A stretch of DNA of 14,369 nucleotides from an uncultured Collinsella sp. (GTDB taxonomy: Bacteria > Actinomycetota > Coriobacteriia > Coriobacteriales > Coriobacteriaceae), in assembly GCA_900550835.1 (NCBI GenBank), contig URTP01000038.1:1-14369 (forward strand), given 5' to 3'. Of this stretch, positions 1 through 6,109 are shown piece by piece (position 1 is the stretch's first letter; every line of letters starts with the position of its first letter). The notes beneath the pieces were generated by a model that had not been told where the DNA came from, made no database searches, and saw only the letters and a list, made by a program, of their open reading frames with translations. The position numbers were made by a program, and so were the translations under genes.

Positions 1-9
1 GGCTGCATC

Positions 10-18
10 TGCTAGCAT
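10..18 (+). promoter_or_regulatory. Possible extended -10 promoter element upstream of the pyr genes
   Basis: TGCTAGCAT matches the extended -10 form TGnTAnnAT that also precedes mihF and rpsT in this window. Any -35 would lie at or beyond the window edge. A transcript from here would start near base 25 and carry an ~80-base leader holding two hairpins before pyrK. Short reading frames end in TAG at 13-15 and 18-20, so the upstream gene (carB or pyrC by analogy with other actinobacterial pyr operons) may simply end here and the match may be chance. Confidence 0.25.
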
Positions 19-35
19 AGCCTTATCGCTTTTGT

Positions 36-67
36 GCGCGGCGCCCTTGCGGTGCCGCGCTTTCTGT
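36..67 (+). terminator. GC-rich hairpin with weak T-tract before pyrK (terminator or attenuator)
   Basis: Arms 36-45 and 51-60 form a 10-bp stem (GCGCGGC/GCCGCGC outer part perfect, one G-U inside) with a 5-base loop. TTTCTGTT follows. This is the layout of an intrinsic terminator with an imperfect T-tract. It could end an upstream gene or attenuate a pyr transcript. No clear promoter lies between it and pyrK, which favours a readthrough or attenuation role. I found no PyrR-type binding loop. Confidence 0.4.
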
Positions 68-76
68 TCGCCTGAA

Positions 77-92
77 CCATGCAACCGCATGG
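77..92 (+). promoter_or_regulatory. Small hairpin next to the pyrK ribosome binding site
   Basis: CCATGC (77-82) pairs perfectly with GCATGG (87-92) around an AACC loop. It ends 6 bases before the GGAG Shine-Dalgarno sequence at 99-102. It may tune translation initiation of pyrK or may be incidental; six base pairs is marginal stability. Confidence 0.3.
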
Positions 93-107
93 GGGATTGG
101 AGCGTCT

Positions 108-899
108 ATGCCCACACCTTCCACTGCACGCATGCACGACTTCGAGGTCGTCTCGAACCAGGAGATCGCCGACGGCATCTTCTCGCTCGTAATCTCGGCC
201 CCCAAGCTTGCAAGTGCGCTCAAGCCCGGTCAGTTTGTGAACATTGCCGTGCCCGGCGATGCCTCCTCGCTGCTTCGCGTGCCCCTGAGCTTCTATCGCG
301 CCGACGCCGAGGCCGGCACCGTCGAGCTGTGGTACGCCGTCGTGGGCGACGATACCCGCCGTTTGTCCCAGATGGGCCCTGGCTCCACCTCTAACCTGTT
401 GGGCCCCGGTGGCCGTGGCTGGATGGTACCCGAGGGCACCAGGAAGGCACTGCTCGTCGCCGGTGGCATCGGCGTTCCGCCTGTGCTGTGTCTTGCCGGC
501 ATGCTTGCCGAGCAGGGTGTTGATGTGGACGTGTGCCTGGGCTTTGGCACCGCTTCCAAAGTCGTGGGTGTCGATGAGTTCCGTGCGCTGGGCGCCACGG
601 TTAACGTGTGCACCGACGACGGTTCGCTCGGCACGCACGGTTTTTGCACCGATCCGGCAGCCGAGCTGCTTGGCGAGGGCGGCTACGACTACGTCGCCAG
701 CTGCGGCCCCGCTGTCATGATGAAGAAAGTCGCCGCCGCTGCCGCCGAGGCCGGTGCGTACTGCGAGGTGTCGCTTGAGCGCATGATGAGCTGTGGCTTT
801 GGCGCCTGCAACACCTGCAATGTCGAGACGGTCGACGGTATGAAGGGTGCTTGCATGTGCGGCCCCGTGTTCGATGCTTCCAAGGTGGTGGTCTTCTAG
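108..899 (+). CDS. pyrK: Dihydroorotate dehydrogenase B (NAD+), electron transfer subunit PyrK
   Basis: The iron-sulfur flavoprotein partner of PyrD. It passes electrons from dihydroorotate oxidation through FAD and a [2Fe-2S] cluster to NAD+ in the cytoplasm. The 263 residues show the family order: an FAD-binding barrel with R57-V-P-L-S-F-Y63, a flavin phosphate loop GPGGRGW (99-105), an NAD-binding AGGIGVPP (118-125), CGP (199-201), and the C-terminal cluster site C229-x4-C234-x2-C237 with C249. The usual tail C-x-D-G-P-V-F reads C-M-C-G-P-V-F here, so Cys251 replaces the Asp. Start: ATG 108 has GGAG at 99-102, 5 bases away; a second in-frame ATG at 132 (M9) lacks this. Its stop overlaps the pyrD start, which fits co-expression of the two subunits. 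Confidence 0.95.
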   Translation: MPTPSTARMHDFEVVSNQEIADGIFSLVISAPKLASALKPGQFVNIAVPGDASSLLRVPLSFYRADAEAGTVELWYAVVGDDTRRLSQMGPGSTSNLLGPGGRGWMVPEGTRKALLVAGGIGVPPVLCLAGMLAEQGVDVDVCLGFGTASKVVGVDEFRALGATVNVCTDDGSLGTHGFCTDPAAELLGEGGYDYVASCGPAVMMKKVAAAAAEAGAYCEVSLERMMSCGFGACNTCNVETVDGMKGACMCGPVFDASKVVVF

Positions 900-1822
900 T
901 GGGTACCGTTAACATGGCCGTCGATTTCGGCGGCGTCAAGATGCAGAACCCCATTAACACCGCAGCCGGTACCTTTGGCTACGGTTGGCAGTTCCAGAAC
1001 TTCTTTGATGTTTCCCAGCTGGGCGCCATCACCACCAAGGGTTGCGCTGCCGAGCCCTGGCCCGGCAATCCCGCGCCCCGCATGGCCGAAATTCCCGGCG
1101 GTATGATCAACTCCGTGGGTCTTCAGAACCCCGGCGTGGCCGCCTTTGCCCGTGAGTCCGGCCCGTGGCTCGAGCAGCTGTCCAAGGACGGTTGCCAGGT
1201 CATTTGCCAGGTTGCCGGGCACTCCGTTGATGAGTTTGTGCGCGCGCTCGAGATGTATGTCGAGCTATGCCCCTGGGCTGCCGGCTACGAGATCAACGTG
1301 AGCTGCCCTAATATCGCCGCCGGCGGTGCCGCCATGGGCTCTACGCCCGAGGGCGCCTCTTCCGTCATGGCCGCCTGCCGTAAGGTGACCGATAAGCCGC
1401 TGTTCGTCAAGATGGCTCCGGTTAACGTCGCCGAGATTGCCAAGGCTCTCGAGGCCGCGGGAGCCGACGGCCTTTCGGTCATCAACTCCATCCAAGGCAT
1501 GGCCATCGATGTTCATACCCGCAAGTCCCGCGTGGCCAAGCCCAAGGGCGGCCTTTCTGGCCCGCTTTGCCACCACATCGCCGTGCGCATGGTCTGGGAG
1601 GTTGCCCAGGCCGTCGATATCCCCATCAACGGTGTCGGCGGTGTCATGACTGGCGAGGATGCGGCTGAGTTTATCCTGGCCGGCGCCACCTGCGTGTCGG
1701 TCGGCATGGCCAACTTCGTCGATCCGTGTGCTTCGCTTAAGATCGCGCATGAGCTCGAGGCCTGGGCCGAGTCCCAGGGCGTAAAGGACATCAACGAGCT
1801 GGTGAGTGCTTTCGAATGCTAG
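899..1822 (+). CDS. pyrD: Dihydroorotate dehydrogenase B (NAD+), catalytic subunit PyrD
   Basis: Class 1B FMN enzyme that oxidises dihydroorotate to orotate in pyrimidine synthesis, partnered with PyrK. The 307 residues form a TIM barrel closely matching Bacillus-type PyrD: NPINTAAGTFGYG near 18-29, GNPAPRMAEIPGGMINSVGLQNPG (56-79), the catalytic cysteine C136 in INVSCPN, LFVKMAP (168-173), and GGVMTGEDAAEF then AGATCVSVGMANF for FMN phosphate binding. The start is uncertain. GTG 899 overlaps the pyrK TAG stop by one base and has AAGGTGG upstream at 882-888; ATG 914, 5 codons on, gives an N-terminus nearer Bacillus PyrD but has a weak ribosome site. I chose GTG 899 for the translational coupling. 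Its end overlaps pyrF by 7 bases. Confidence 0.93.
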   Translation: MGTVNMAVDFGGVKMQNPINTAAGTFGYGWQFQNFFDVSQLGAITTKGCAAEPWPGNPAPRMAEIPGGMINSVGLQNPGVAAFARESGPWLEQLSKDGCQVICQVAGHSVDEFVRALEMYVELCPWAAGYEINVSCPNIAAGGAAMGSTPEGASSVMAACRKVTDKPLFVKMAPVNVAEIAKALEAAGADGLSVINSIQGMAIDVHTRKSRVAKPKGGLSGPLCHHIAVRMVWEVAQAVDIPINGVGGVMTGEDAAEFILAGATCVSVGMANFVDPCASLKIAHELEAWAESQGVKDINELVSAFEC

Positions 1823-2532
1823 AGAATGATGCCCGCGACCGTGTTATCGTCGCCCTCGACTGCGACCGTGAGCGCGCGCTCGAGCTCGCCCACGAGCTTT
1901 CGGGCCATGCCGCCTGGCTCAAGGTCGGCATGACGCTCTATTACGCTGAGGGTCCCCAGATCGTCAAGACCTTTAAGGACCTTGGCTTTAAGGTCTTCCT
2001 CGACCTTAAGTTCCATGACATTCCGCATCAGGTGCGCGGCGCTGCCCGCTCGGCCTCGCTTGCCGGTGCCGACCTGCTTTCGGTCCACGGCCTGGGCTCG
2101 GGTGCTATGCTCGCTGCCTGCCGCGAGGGTGCCGAGGAGGCGCGTGAGGACCGCGCCAAGCTCGTCGCCATCACCGTGCTCACGAGCATGAATCAGGATG
2201 CCTTGAGCGAGATCGGCGTCGAGTCGCCCGTGGCCGAGGAGGCCGCCCGCTTGGCAAAGCTTGCTCAGGCCAACGGCATCGATGGCATCGTGTGCTCACC
2301 GATGGAGGCTCATGACATGCGTGAGCTGCTGGGTCCTGATGCCCTGATCGTAACTCCGGGTGTGCGTCCGGTGGGTGCCGCCCTTGGTGACCAGTCCCGC
2401 GTGGCGACGCCTTCCCAGGCTATCGAGCGTGGCGCAAGCCACATTGTGGTGGGCCGTCCCATCACCGGTGCCGACGATCCGGTTGCCGCCTTTGACGCCA
2501 TCGTCGCCGAGCTGGTCGAAAACGTCGCGTAA
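1816..2532 (+). CDS. pyrF: Orotidine 5'-phosphate decarboxylase
   Basis: Converts OMP to UMP, the last step of de novo pyrimidine synthesis, in the cytoplasm. The 238 residues are the full length of a type I (Bacillus/E. coli-like) OMP decarboxylase. VALD (12-15) opens the barrel, the catalytic D63-x-K65-x-x-D68-I-P set is intact, HGLG follows at 91-94, then VTPGVRP (179-185) and the phosphate-binding VVGRPIT (211-217). ATG 1816 lies inside the end of pyrD, whose TAG is at 1820-1822, so translation is probably coupled; GGTGAG at 1801-1806 can serve as ribosome site. pyrF is the last gene of the pyr cluster. No strong terminator with a T-tract follows directly; the next structured element is the hairpin at 2578-2635. 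Confidence 0.96.
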   Translation: MLENDARDRVIVALDCDRERALELAHELSGHAAWLKVGMTLYYAEGPQIVKTFKDLGFKVFLDLKFHDIPHQVRGAARSASLAGADLLSVHGLGSGAMLAACREGAEEAREDRAKLVAITVLTSMNQDALSEIGVESPVAEEAARLAKLAQANGIDGIVCSPMEAHDMRELLGPDALIVTPGVRPVGAALGDQSRVATPSQAIERGASHIVVGRPITGADDPVAAFDAIVAELVENVA

Positions 2533-2577
2533 AAGATTCCCCTAAGTCACCACTTTTGGGTCTCATTAGCACAAAAT

Positions 2578-2635
2578 AGCCCCTGTGCCTGCGTAAACTT
2601 TCCCATCCTTTGTGTGGAATCGCAGGTCAGGGGCT
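2578..2635. other. Long interrupted hairpin in the pyrF-mihF gap
   Basis: AGCCCCTG (2578-2585) pairs with CAGGGGCT (2628-2635), and CCTGCG (2588-2593) pairs with CGCAGG (2621-2626). A small internal bulge separates the two helices. The 27-base loop can add TTCC/GGAA (2600-2603 with 2616-2619). On the plus strand TTAACTTT follows, a poor T-tract. On the minus strand ATTTTGTG follows, a somewhat better one, but no minus-strand gene is present. It may be an inefficient terminator of the pyr operon, a dispersed repeat, or a structured RNA; I do not recognise it. Confidence 0.5.
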
Positions 2636-2698
2636 TAACTTTGGGCGCAGTATATTGCACTTTTTGCGGGTATCGTCTAACCTATGGAGCCGCGATTA

Positions 2699-2730
2699 GG
2701 CATTTTGTACGTTCTACGTGCTAAAATGCC
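2699..2730 (+). promoter_or_regulatory. mihF promoter inside a 32-bp palindrome (candidate operator)
   Basis: The extended -10 TGCTAAAAT (2719-2727) has no good -35 at normal spacing. It lies within an inverted repeat: GGCATTTT (2699-2706) mirrors AAAATGCC (2723-2730). The inner bases GTACGT (2707-2712) and ACGTGC (2716-2721) continue the symmetry, with one G-T and one bulged T at 2722. A transcript would start near 2734, giving a leader of about 38 bases to mihF. A dyad covering the -10 suggests a repressor site. Confidence 0.55.
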
Positions 2731-2771
2731 AATTATTGAATCAGATATAACCCAACTATTTGGAGGTACGA

Positions 2772-3080
2772 ATGGCACTCCCTCAGCTTACCGACGAGCA
2801 GCGCAAGCAGGCTCTTGAGAAGGCTGCTGCCGCACGTCACGCCCGCGCTGAGCTTCGCGAGCAGATCAAAAAGGGCGAGAAGTCCCTCGAGTCCGTGCTC
2901 AACTCCGATGACCCCATCGCTTCCCGCATGAAGGTTTCCACCCTCATCGAGTCTCTCCCCGGTTATGGCAAGGCCAAGGCCGCCAAGATCATGGAGGAGC
3001 TCGGTATCTCCGCTACTCGTCGCGTCCAGGGCCTCGGCGTCCGTCAGCGCGAGCAGCTCCTCGAGCAGCTGACCAAATAA
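2772..3080 (+). CDS. mihF: Integration host factor, actinobacterial type (mIHF)
   Basis: Small nucleoid DNA-binding protein of the actinobacterial mIHF family, unrelated to E. coli IHF. It bends DNA and supports phage integration and nucleoid organisation. At 102 residues it has the family hallmarks: the N-terminal MALPQLTDEQR, shared almost exactly with the mycobacterial protein, then an Ala/Arg-rich helix (15-34), and a helix-hairpin-helix-like LPGYGKAKAAKIMEELGI (62-79) followed by RRVQGLGVRQR (83-93). Start: ATG 2772 has GGAGG at 2762-2766 with 5-base spacing; a TTG at 2760 in the same frame lies over that site and is rejected. gmk follows with no gap, the standard actinobacterial mihF-gmk-rpoZ order. 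The promoter palindrome upstream hints at tight regulation. Confidence 0.95.
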   Translation: MALPQLTDEQRKQALEKAAAARHARAELREQIKKGEKSLESVLNSDDPIASRMKVSTLIESLPGYGKAKAAKIMEELGISATRRVQGLGVRQREQLLEQLTK

Positions 3081-3650
3081 GTGAGCGCTCAGGATTCCAA
3101 GCTCTTTGTGATTTCTGGACCGTCAGGCGCAGGCAAGGGTACGCTCGTCGCTCGTGTGCGCGAGCGCCGCTCGAACCTGGGTCTGACGGTTTCGGCTACC
3201 ACGCGAGCACCACGCAAAGGTGAGGTCGACGGCGTCAACTACTTTTTTCTGACGCGCGAGGAGTTCGACCGCCGCGTGGCAAACGGTGAGTTTGTTGAGT
3301 GGGCCGAGGTCCACGGTAACTGCTACGGCACGTTGGTGAGCGAGGTCACATCCAAGCTCGCCTCGGGCTCGTCTCTGATTTTGGAGATCGATGTCCAGGG
3401 CGCCCTGCAGGTGAAGGAGCGTTTCCCCGAGGCCGTGCTGATCTTTATCAAGCCGCCTTCGCTTGAGGTGCTCCGCGAGCGTCTAGTCGGTCGCGGTACC
3501 GAGACGCCCGAGACGATTGAGCTGCGTATGGCAAACGCCGCCGATGAGCTTGCCCTTGCCGACCGCTACGACGACGTCGTGGTGAATGACGATCTCGACC
3601 GCGCGACCGATGAGCTCGTTCGCGTTCTCGATATGCATGAAAGGATCTGA
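3081..3650 (+). CDS. gmk: Guanylate kinase
   Basis: Phosphorylates GMP to GDP with ATP, an essential nucleotide-pool enzyme in the cytoplasm. Its 189 residues show the P-loop GPSGAGKGT (13-21), the GMP-binding TTRAPRKGEVDGVNYFF (40-56), NGEFVEWAEVHGNCYGT (68-84), EIDVQGALQV, and the lid-region arginines in RLVGRGTETPETIELR. Length is at the short end for the family, with a compact N-terminus. The GTG start at 3081 follows the mihF TAA with no intervening base, and there is no good Shine-Dalgarno, so translation probably relies on coupling to mihF. rpoZ starts 6 bases after its stop. Confidence 0.96.
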   Translation: MSAQDSKLFVISGPSGAGKGTLVARVRERRSNLGLTVSATTRAPRKGEVDGVNYFFLTREEFDRRVANGEFVEWAEVHGNCYGTLVSEVTSKLASGSSLILEIDVQGALQVKERFPEAVLIFIKPPSLEVLRERLVGRGTETPETIELRMANAADELALADRYDDVVVNDDLDRATDELVRVLDMHERI

Positions 3651-3655
3651 GGTCC

Positions 3656-3937
3656 GTGTCCGTTGTAAAGCCTTGCATTGACGATCTTCTGGAGAAGACC
3701 GATCACAACCGCTTCCTGCTCGCTTCGCTTGCCTCCAAGCGCGCCTGCGACATCAATAGCATGCTGCGTGGCCAGCACAACCGCGTGCTTGCCGTCCAGG
3801 ATGTCGATGACATCACCATCGGGCTTTCCGGTGCCGATACCATCTCGATGGCTATGGACGAGATTGTCGACGGCGACATCTCTTACGACGAGGCTCGTTA
3901 CGAGAAGGCGCTCGGCCACAAGGTTGCTGAAGCCTAA
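3656..3937 (+). CDS. rpoZ: DNA-directed RNA polymerase subunit omega
   Basis: The small omega subunit, which assists assembly of the beta' subunit into RNA polymerase. The 93-residue protein has the family start CIDDLLEKTDHNRFLLASLASKRACDIN (7-34), where the ASKRA helix packs on beta', and the C-terminal ISYDEARYEKALGH (75-88) region. GTG 3656 is preceded by AAGGA at 3641-3645, 10 bases away, inside the end of gmk. Its position right after gmk is strong support for the call. In many Actinobacteria and Firmicutes rpoZ is followed by coaBC (dfp); here thiI begins immediately instead. Confidence 0.92.
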   Translation: MSVVKPCIDDLLEKTDHNRFLLASLASKRACDINSMLRGQHNRVLAVQDVDDITIGLSGADTISMAMDEIVDGDISYDEARYEKALGHKVAEA

Positions 3938-5182
3938 ATGGCGGCTCGCGTCTGTCTGGTCCACTATCACGAGGTTGGACTGAAGGGCAAGAACCGCGCA
4001 CATTTTGAGCATATCCTCATGGATAACATCAAGGCGGCCTTGGCCGCCTTTTCCGTGAATGCCGTGTCTCGAATTTCCGGTTATATCCTCGTGACTTTTA
4101 ACGAGCATCAGGCCGACGAGGCGGCGCGTGTCATTCGCACCGTTCCCGGCGTTGCTCGTGTGTCTTTGGCGTATCACACCAACCGCGACCCGCAGGAGTA
4201 CTGCGCCGCCGCCGTGAAGGCGCTGCGCGAGTTTGGTTCCTTCGATTCGTTTAAGGTGCACGCCAAGCGCTCCAACACCGACTATGAGCTCACCTCGATT
4301 GATATCAATCGCCAGGTGGGCGAGGTGCTGTGTGAGGCCTTCCCTGATAAAAAGGTTCAAATGCACGACCCCGATGCGATGGTGCATGTGTTGGTGGTCC
4401 AGGGTAGCGTTTATGTGTACGCGCGTTCCGAGCGCGGCGTGGGTGGCCTGCCGGTGGGTTCTGCCGGTAAGGTCGTGACGCTGCTGTCGTCGGGTATCGA
4501 TTCTCCGGTGGCGACCTGGATGCTTGCGCGTCGCGGCGCGGTGTGCGTGCCGGTGCATTTCTCCGGTCGTCCGCAGACGCCCGATACGAGCGAGTACTTG
4601 GTGCAGGATATTATTCGTGCGCTTGCCCCGGGCGTCCAGATCGGCCGCCTGTACGTGGTTCCGTTTGGCGACTGCCAGCGCGAGATTTCGGTCACCTGTC
4701 CCAGCAATCTGCGCGTGATCATGTATCGCCGCATTATGTATTCGGTTACCGAGCGCATTGCGCATATTGAGGGCGCCAAGGCTATCGTGACCGGTGAATC
4801 GCTTGGACAGGTTGCCTCCCAAACGCTTGAGAACATCATGGCCGTTAACGAGGCCGTGAAGATTCCCGTGTTCCGTCCGCTCATCGGTTCGGACAAGCAG
4901 GAGATCATCGCACGCGCCGAGGAGATCGGTACATTCGATATCTCGACTGAGGCCGCTCCCGACTGCTGTACGCTTTTTATGCCGCGCCGTCCCGAGACGC
5001 ACGCTAAACTCGATGCCGTGCATGAGGCCTGGGAGTTGTTCGATCACGAGGAGATGATTGAGCGCCTGCTCAAGCAGACCGAGTACATCGACTTCGAGAG
5101 CAACACGTATAAGGCCCCTAAGACCTTAAAACGCAAACATTCGGAGCTTGCTCCGCGTGAGATTTACCAAGATTACGAGTAA
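3938..5182 (+). CDS. thiI: tRNA 4-thiouridine synthase ThiI
   Basis: Adenylates uridine 8 of tRNA and transfers sulfur to make 4-thiouridine; it can also supply sulfur for thiazole synthesis. Domains in 414 residues: N-terminal ferredoxin-like region (LVHYHEVGLKGKNR, 7-20), THUMP domain (about 60-165), and PP-loop ATPase with SSGIDSP (184-190), TGESLGQVASQTL (285-297) and PDCCTLFMPRRPETH (341-355). There is no C-terminal rhodanese domain, so it resembles the Bacillus form, which relies on a separate cysteine desulfurase. The rpoZ stop and thiI start are adjacent (TAAATG), so thiI sits in the mihF operon. A terminator follows 11 bases after the stop. An intragenic hairpin at 4031-4050 lies in codons 32-38. 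Confidence 0.95.
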   Translation: MAARVCLVHYHEVGLKGKNRAHFEHILMDNIKAALAAFSVNAVSRISGYILVTFNEHQADEAARVIRTVPGVARVSLAYHTNRDPQEYCAAAVKALREFGSFDSFKVHAKRSNTDYELTSIDINRQVGEVLCEAFPDKKVQMHDPDAMVHVLVVQGSVYVYARSERGVGGLPVGSAGKVVTLLSSGIDSPVATWMLARRGAVCVPVHFSGRPQTPDTSEYLVQDIIRALAPGVQIGRLYVVPFGDCQREISVTCPSNLRVIMYRRIMYSVTERIAHIEGAKAIVTGESLGQVASQTLENIMAVNEAVKIPVFRPLIGSDKQEIIARAEEIGTFDISTEAAPDCCTLFMPRRPETHAKLDAVHEAWELFDHEEMIERLLKQTEYIDFESNTYKAPKTLKRKHSELAPREIYQDYE

Positions 5183-5192
5183 TTTTGTGAAT

Positions 5193-5225
5193 AGACCGAC
5201 GATGCTTCTGCATCGTCGGTCTTTT
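5193..5225 (+). terminator. Intrinsic terminator after thiI
   Basis: A perfect 13-bp stem (AGACCGACGATGC at 5193-5205 with its complement at 5210-5222) closes a TTCT loop and runs into TTTT. It ends the mihF-gmk-rpoZ-thiI transcript and separates it from comEA. Confidence 0.93.
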
Positions 5226-5395
5226 GCTATCTGGGCATTTTGCGGCTAAGTGTTCATTTGCTGACGTGTGCCTGAATAAATGGACAGATTTGTGCAAGGT
5301 TTTGGTCGGTTTTAGGTTTGACCGCTAAAACTGGTTTTGGGGCGTGGCTGTTGCAGGGCTCCTTTCCTGACACGATGGTGTTGGGAGGTTTTGCT
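5226..5395 (+). promoter_or_regulatory. comEA upstream region with an inverted repeat at 5309-5331
   Basis: This 170-base gap must hold the comEA promoter, but I see no clear -35/-10 pair. GTTTTAG (5309-5315) and CTAAAAC (5325-5331) form a 7-bp inverted repeat around a 9-base spacer. GGTC (5304-5307) with GACC (5320-5323) can form an overlapping, competing stem. It could be a regulator site for competence genes. The comEA ribosome site GGGAGG is at 5383-5388. Confidence 0.35.
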
Positions 5396-6109
5396 ATGGC
5401 GCAGCGCGAACAACACGAACGAGTCAAACGGATGGACCGCTTGGCTGACAAGCTGCTCGGTCATAAGGCAGTGGTGATGGCGATACTGGTCGTCATTGCG
5501 ATGGCGAGTGGACTGGCGATGGCGAACCTTGGCGGCGGTGCCGGTGGCGTGTCGTTTGAGCGCACTGACGGTTTGGGCTCGTTGGTGGAGCCGGGATCCG
5601 GTGATGCCTCGAGCGGAAAGACATCCGAAGGTTCTTCGACTAAGGCTTCTGCCGCGGCAGAGGTCTATGTCGATGTCGATGGCGCCGTTGTGTCGCCCGG
5701 TGTATATCGTCTCAAGGACGGCGCGCGGGTGGCTCAGGCGATTGATGCCGCCGGCGGGCTGGCGACCGAGGCAGACGTTACGGGGCTTAATCGGGCATCT
5801 AAGGTCACCGATGGACAAAAAATTCACGTTCCAATGGTAGGGGAGCAGCAGGCGTCCATTGCGGAAGCCGGTGTTGATGGTGGGGCTTCCGCGTCATCGG
5901 GCGTGAGTGGCGCCACAGGCCTAGTAAACATTAATACGGCAAGCGCGGCAGAGCTGCAGACGCTCTCGGGCATCGGTCCCTCAATGGCACAGTCGATTAT
6001 CGATGAGCGGACAAAGAACGGTGCTTTTGCCTCGGTTGACGACCTGATGCGTGTTTCGGGAATCGGCGAGAAGAAGCTTGCCAAAATCAAAGATTGCATC
6101 TGCGTATGA
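5396..6109 (+). CDS. comEA: Competence DNA receptor ComEA (SLBB + helix-hairpin-helix)
   Basis: Membrane-anchored receptor that binds double-stranded DNA outside the cell for natural transformation. The 237 residues read: a basic cytoplasmic stretch (1-24), one transmembrane segment (about 25-45), a Ser/Gly/Thr-rich linker (46-87), an SLBB domain (VYVDVDGAVVSPGVY..., 90-146), a second Ser/Gly linker, then VNINTASAAELQTLSGIGPSMAQSII (177-202) and LMRVSGIGEKKLAKIKDCI (217-235), the tandem helix-hairpin-helix DNA-binding module. The domain order matches typical Gram-positive ComEA. Start: ATG 5396 has GGGAGG 7 bases upstream; the frame is open further upstream, to a TTG at 5318 inside the inverted repeat, but that has no ribosome site. 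It overlaps comEC through ATGA. Confidence 0.93.
   Translation: MAQREQHERVKRMDRLADKLLGHKAVVMAILVVIAMASGLAMANLGGGAGGVSFERTDGLGSLVEPGSGDASSGKTSEGSSTKASAAAEVYVDVDGAVVSPGVYRLKDGARVAQAIDAAGGLATEADVTGLNRASKVTDGQKIHVPMVGEQQASIAEAGVDGGASASSGVSGATGLVNINTASAAELQTLSGIGPSMAQSIIDERTKNGAFASVDDLMRVSGIGEKKLAKIKDCICV

Noticed and set aside
1..107. PyrR-type attenuator or other known riboswitch before pyrK
   Set aside because: I could not find a PyrR-like binding loop or a known aptamer core; only generic hairpins are present.
3566..5047. A 493-codon minus-strand open frame opposite gmk, rpoZ and thiI
   Set aside because: It spans three well-identified genes on the plus strand and shows no domain; it is an antisense shadow from codon bias.
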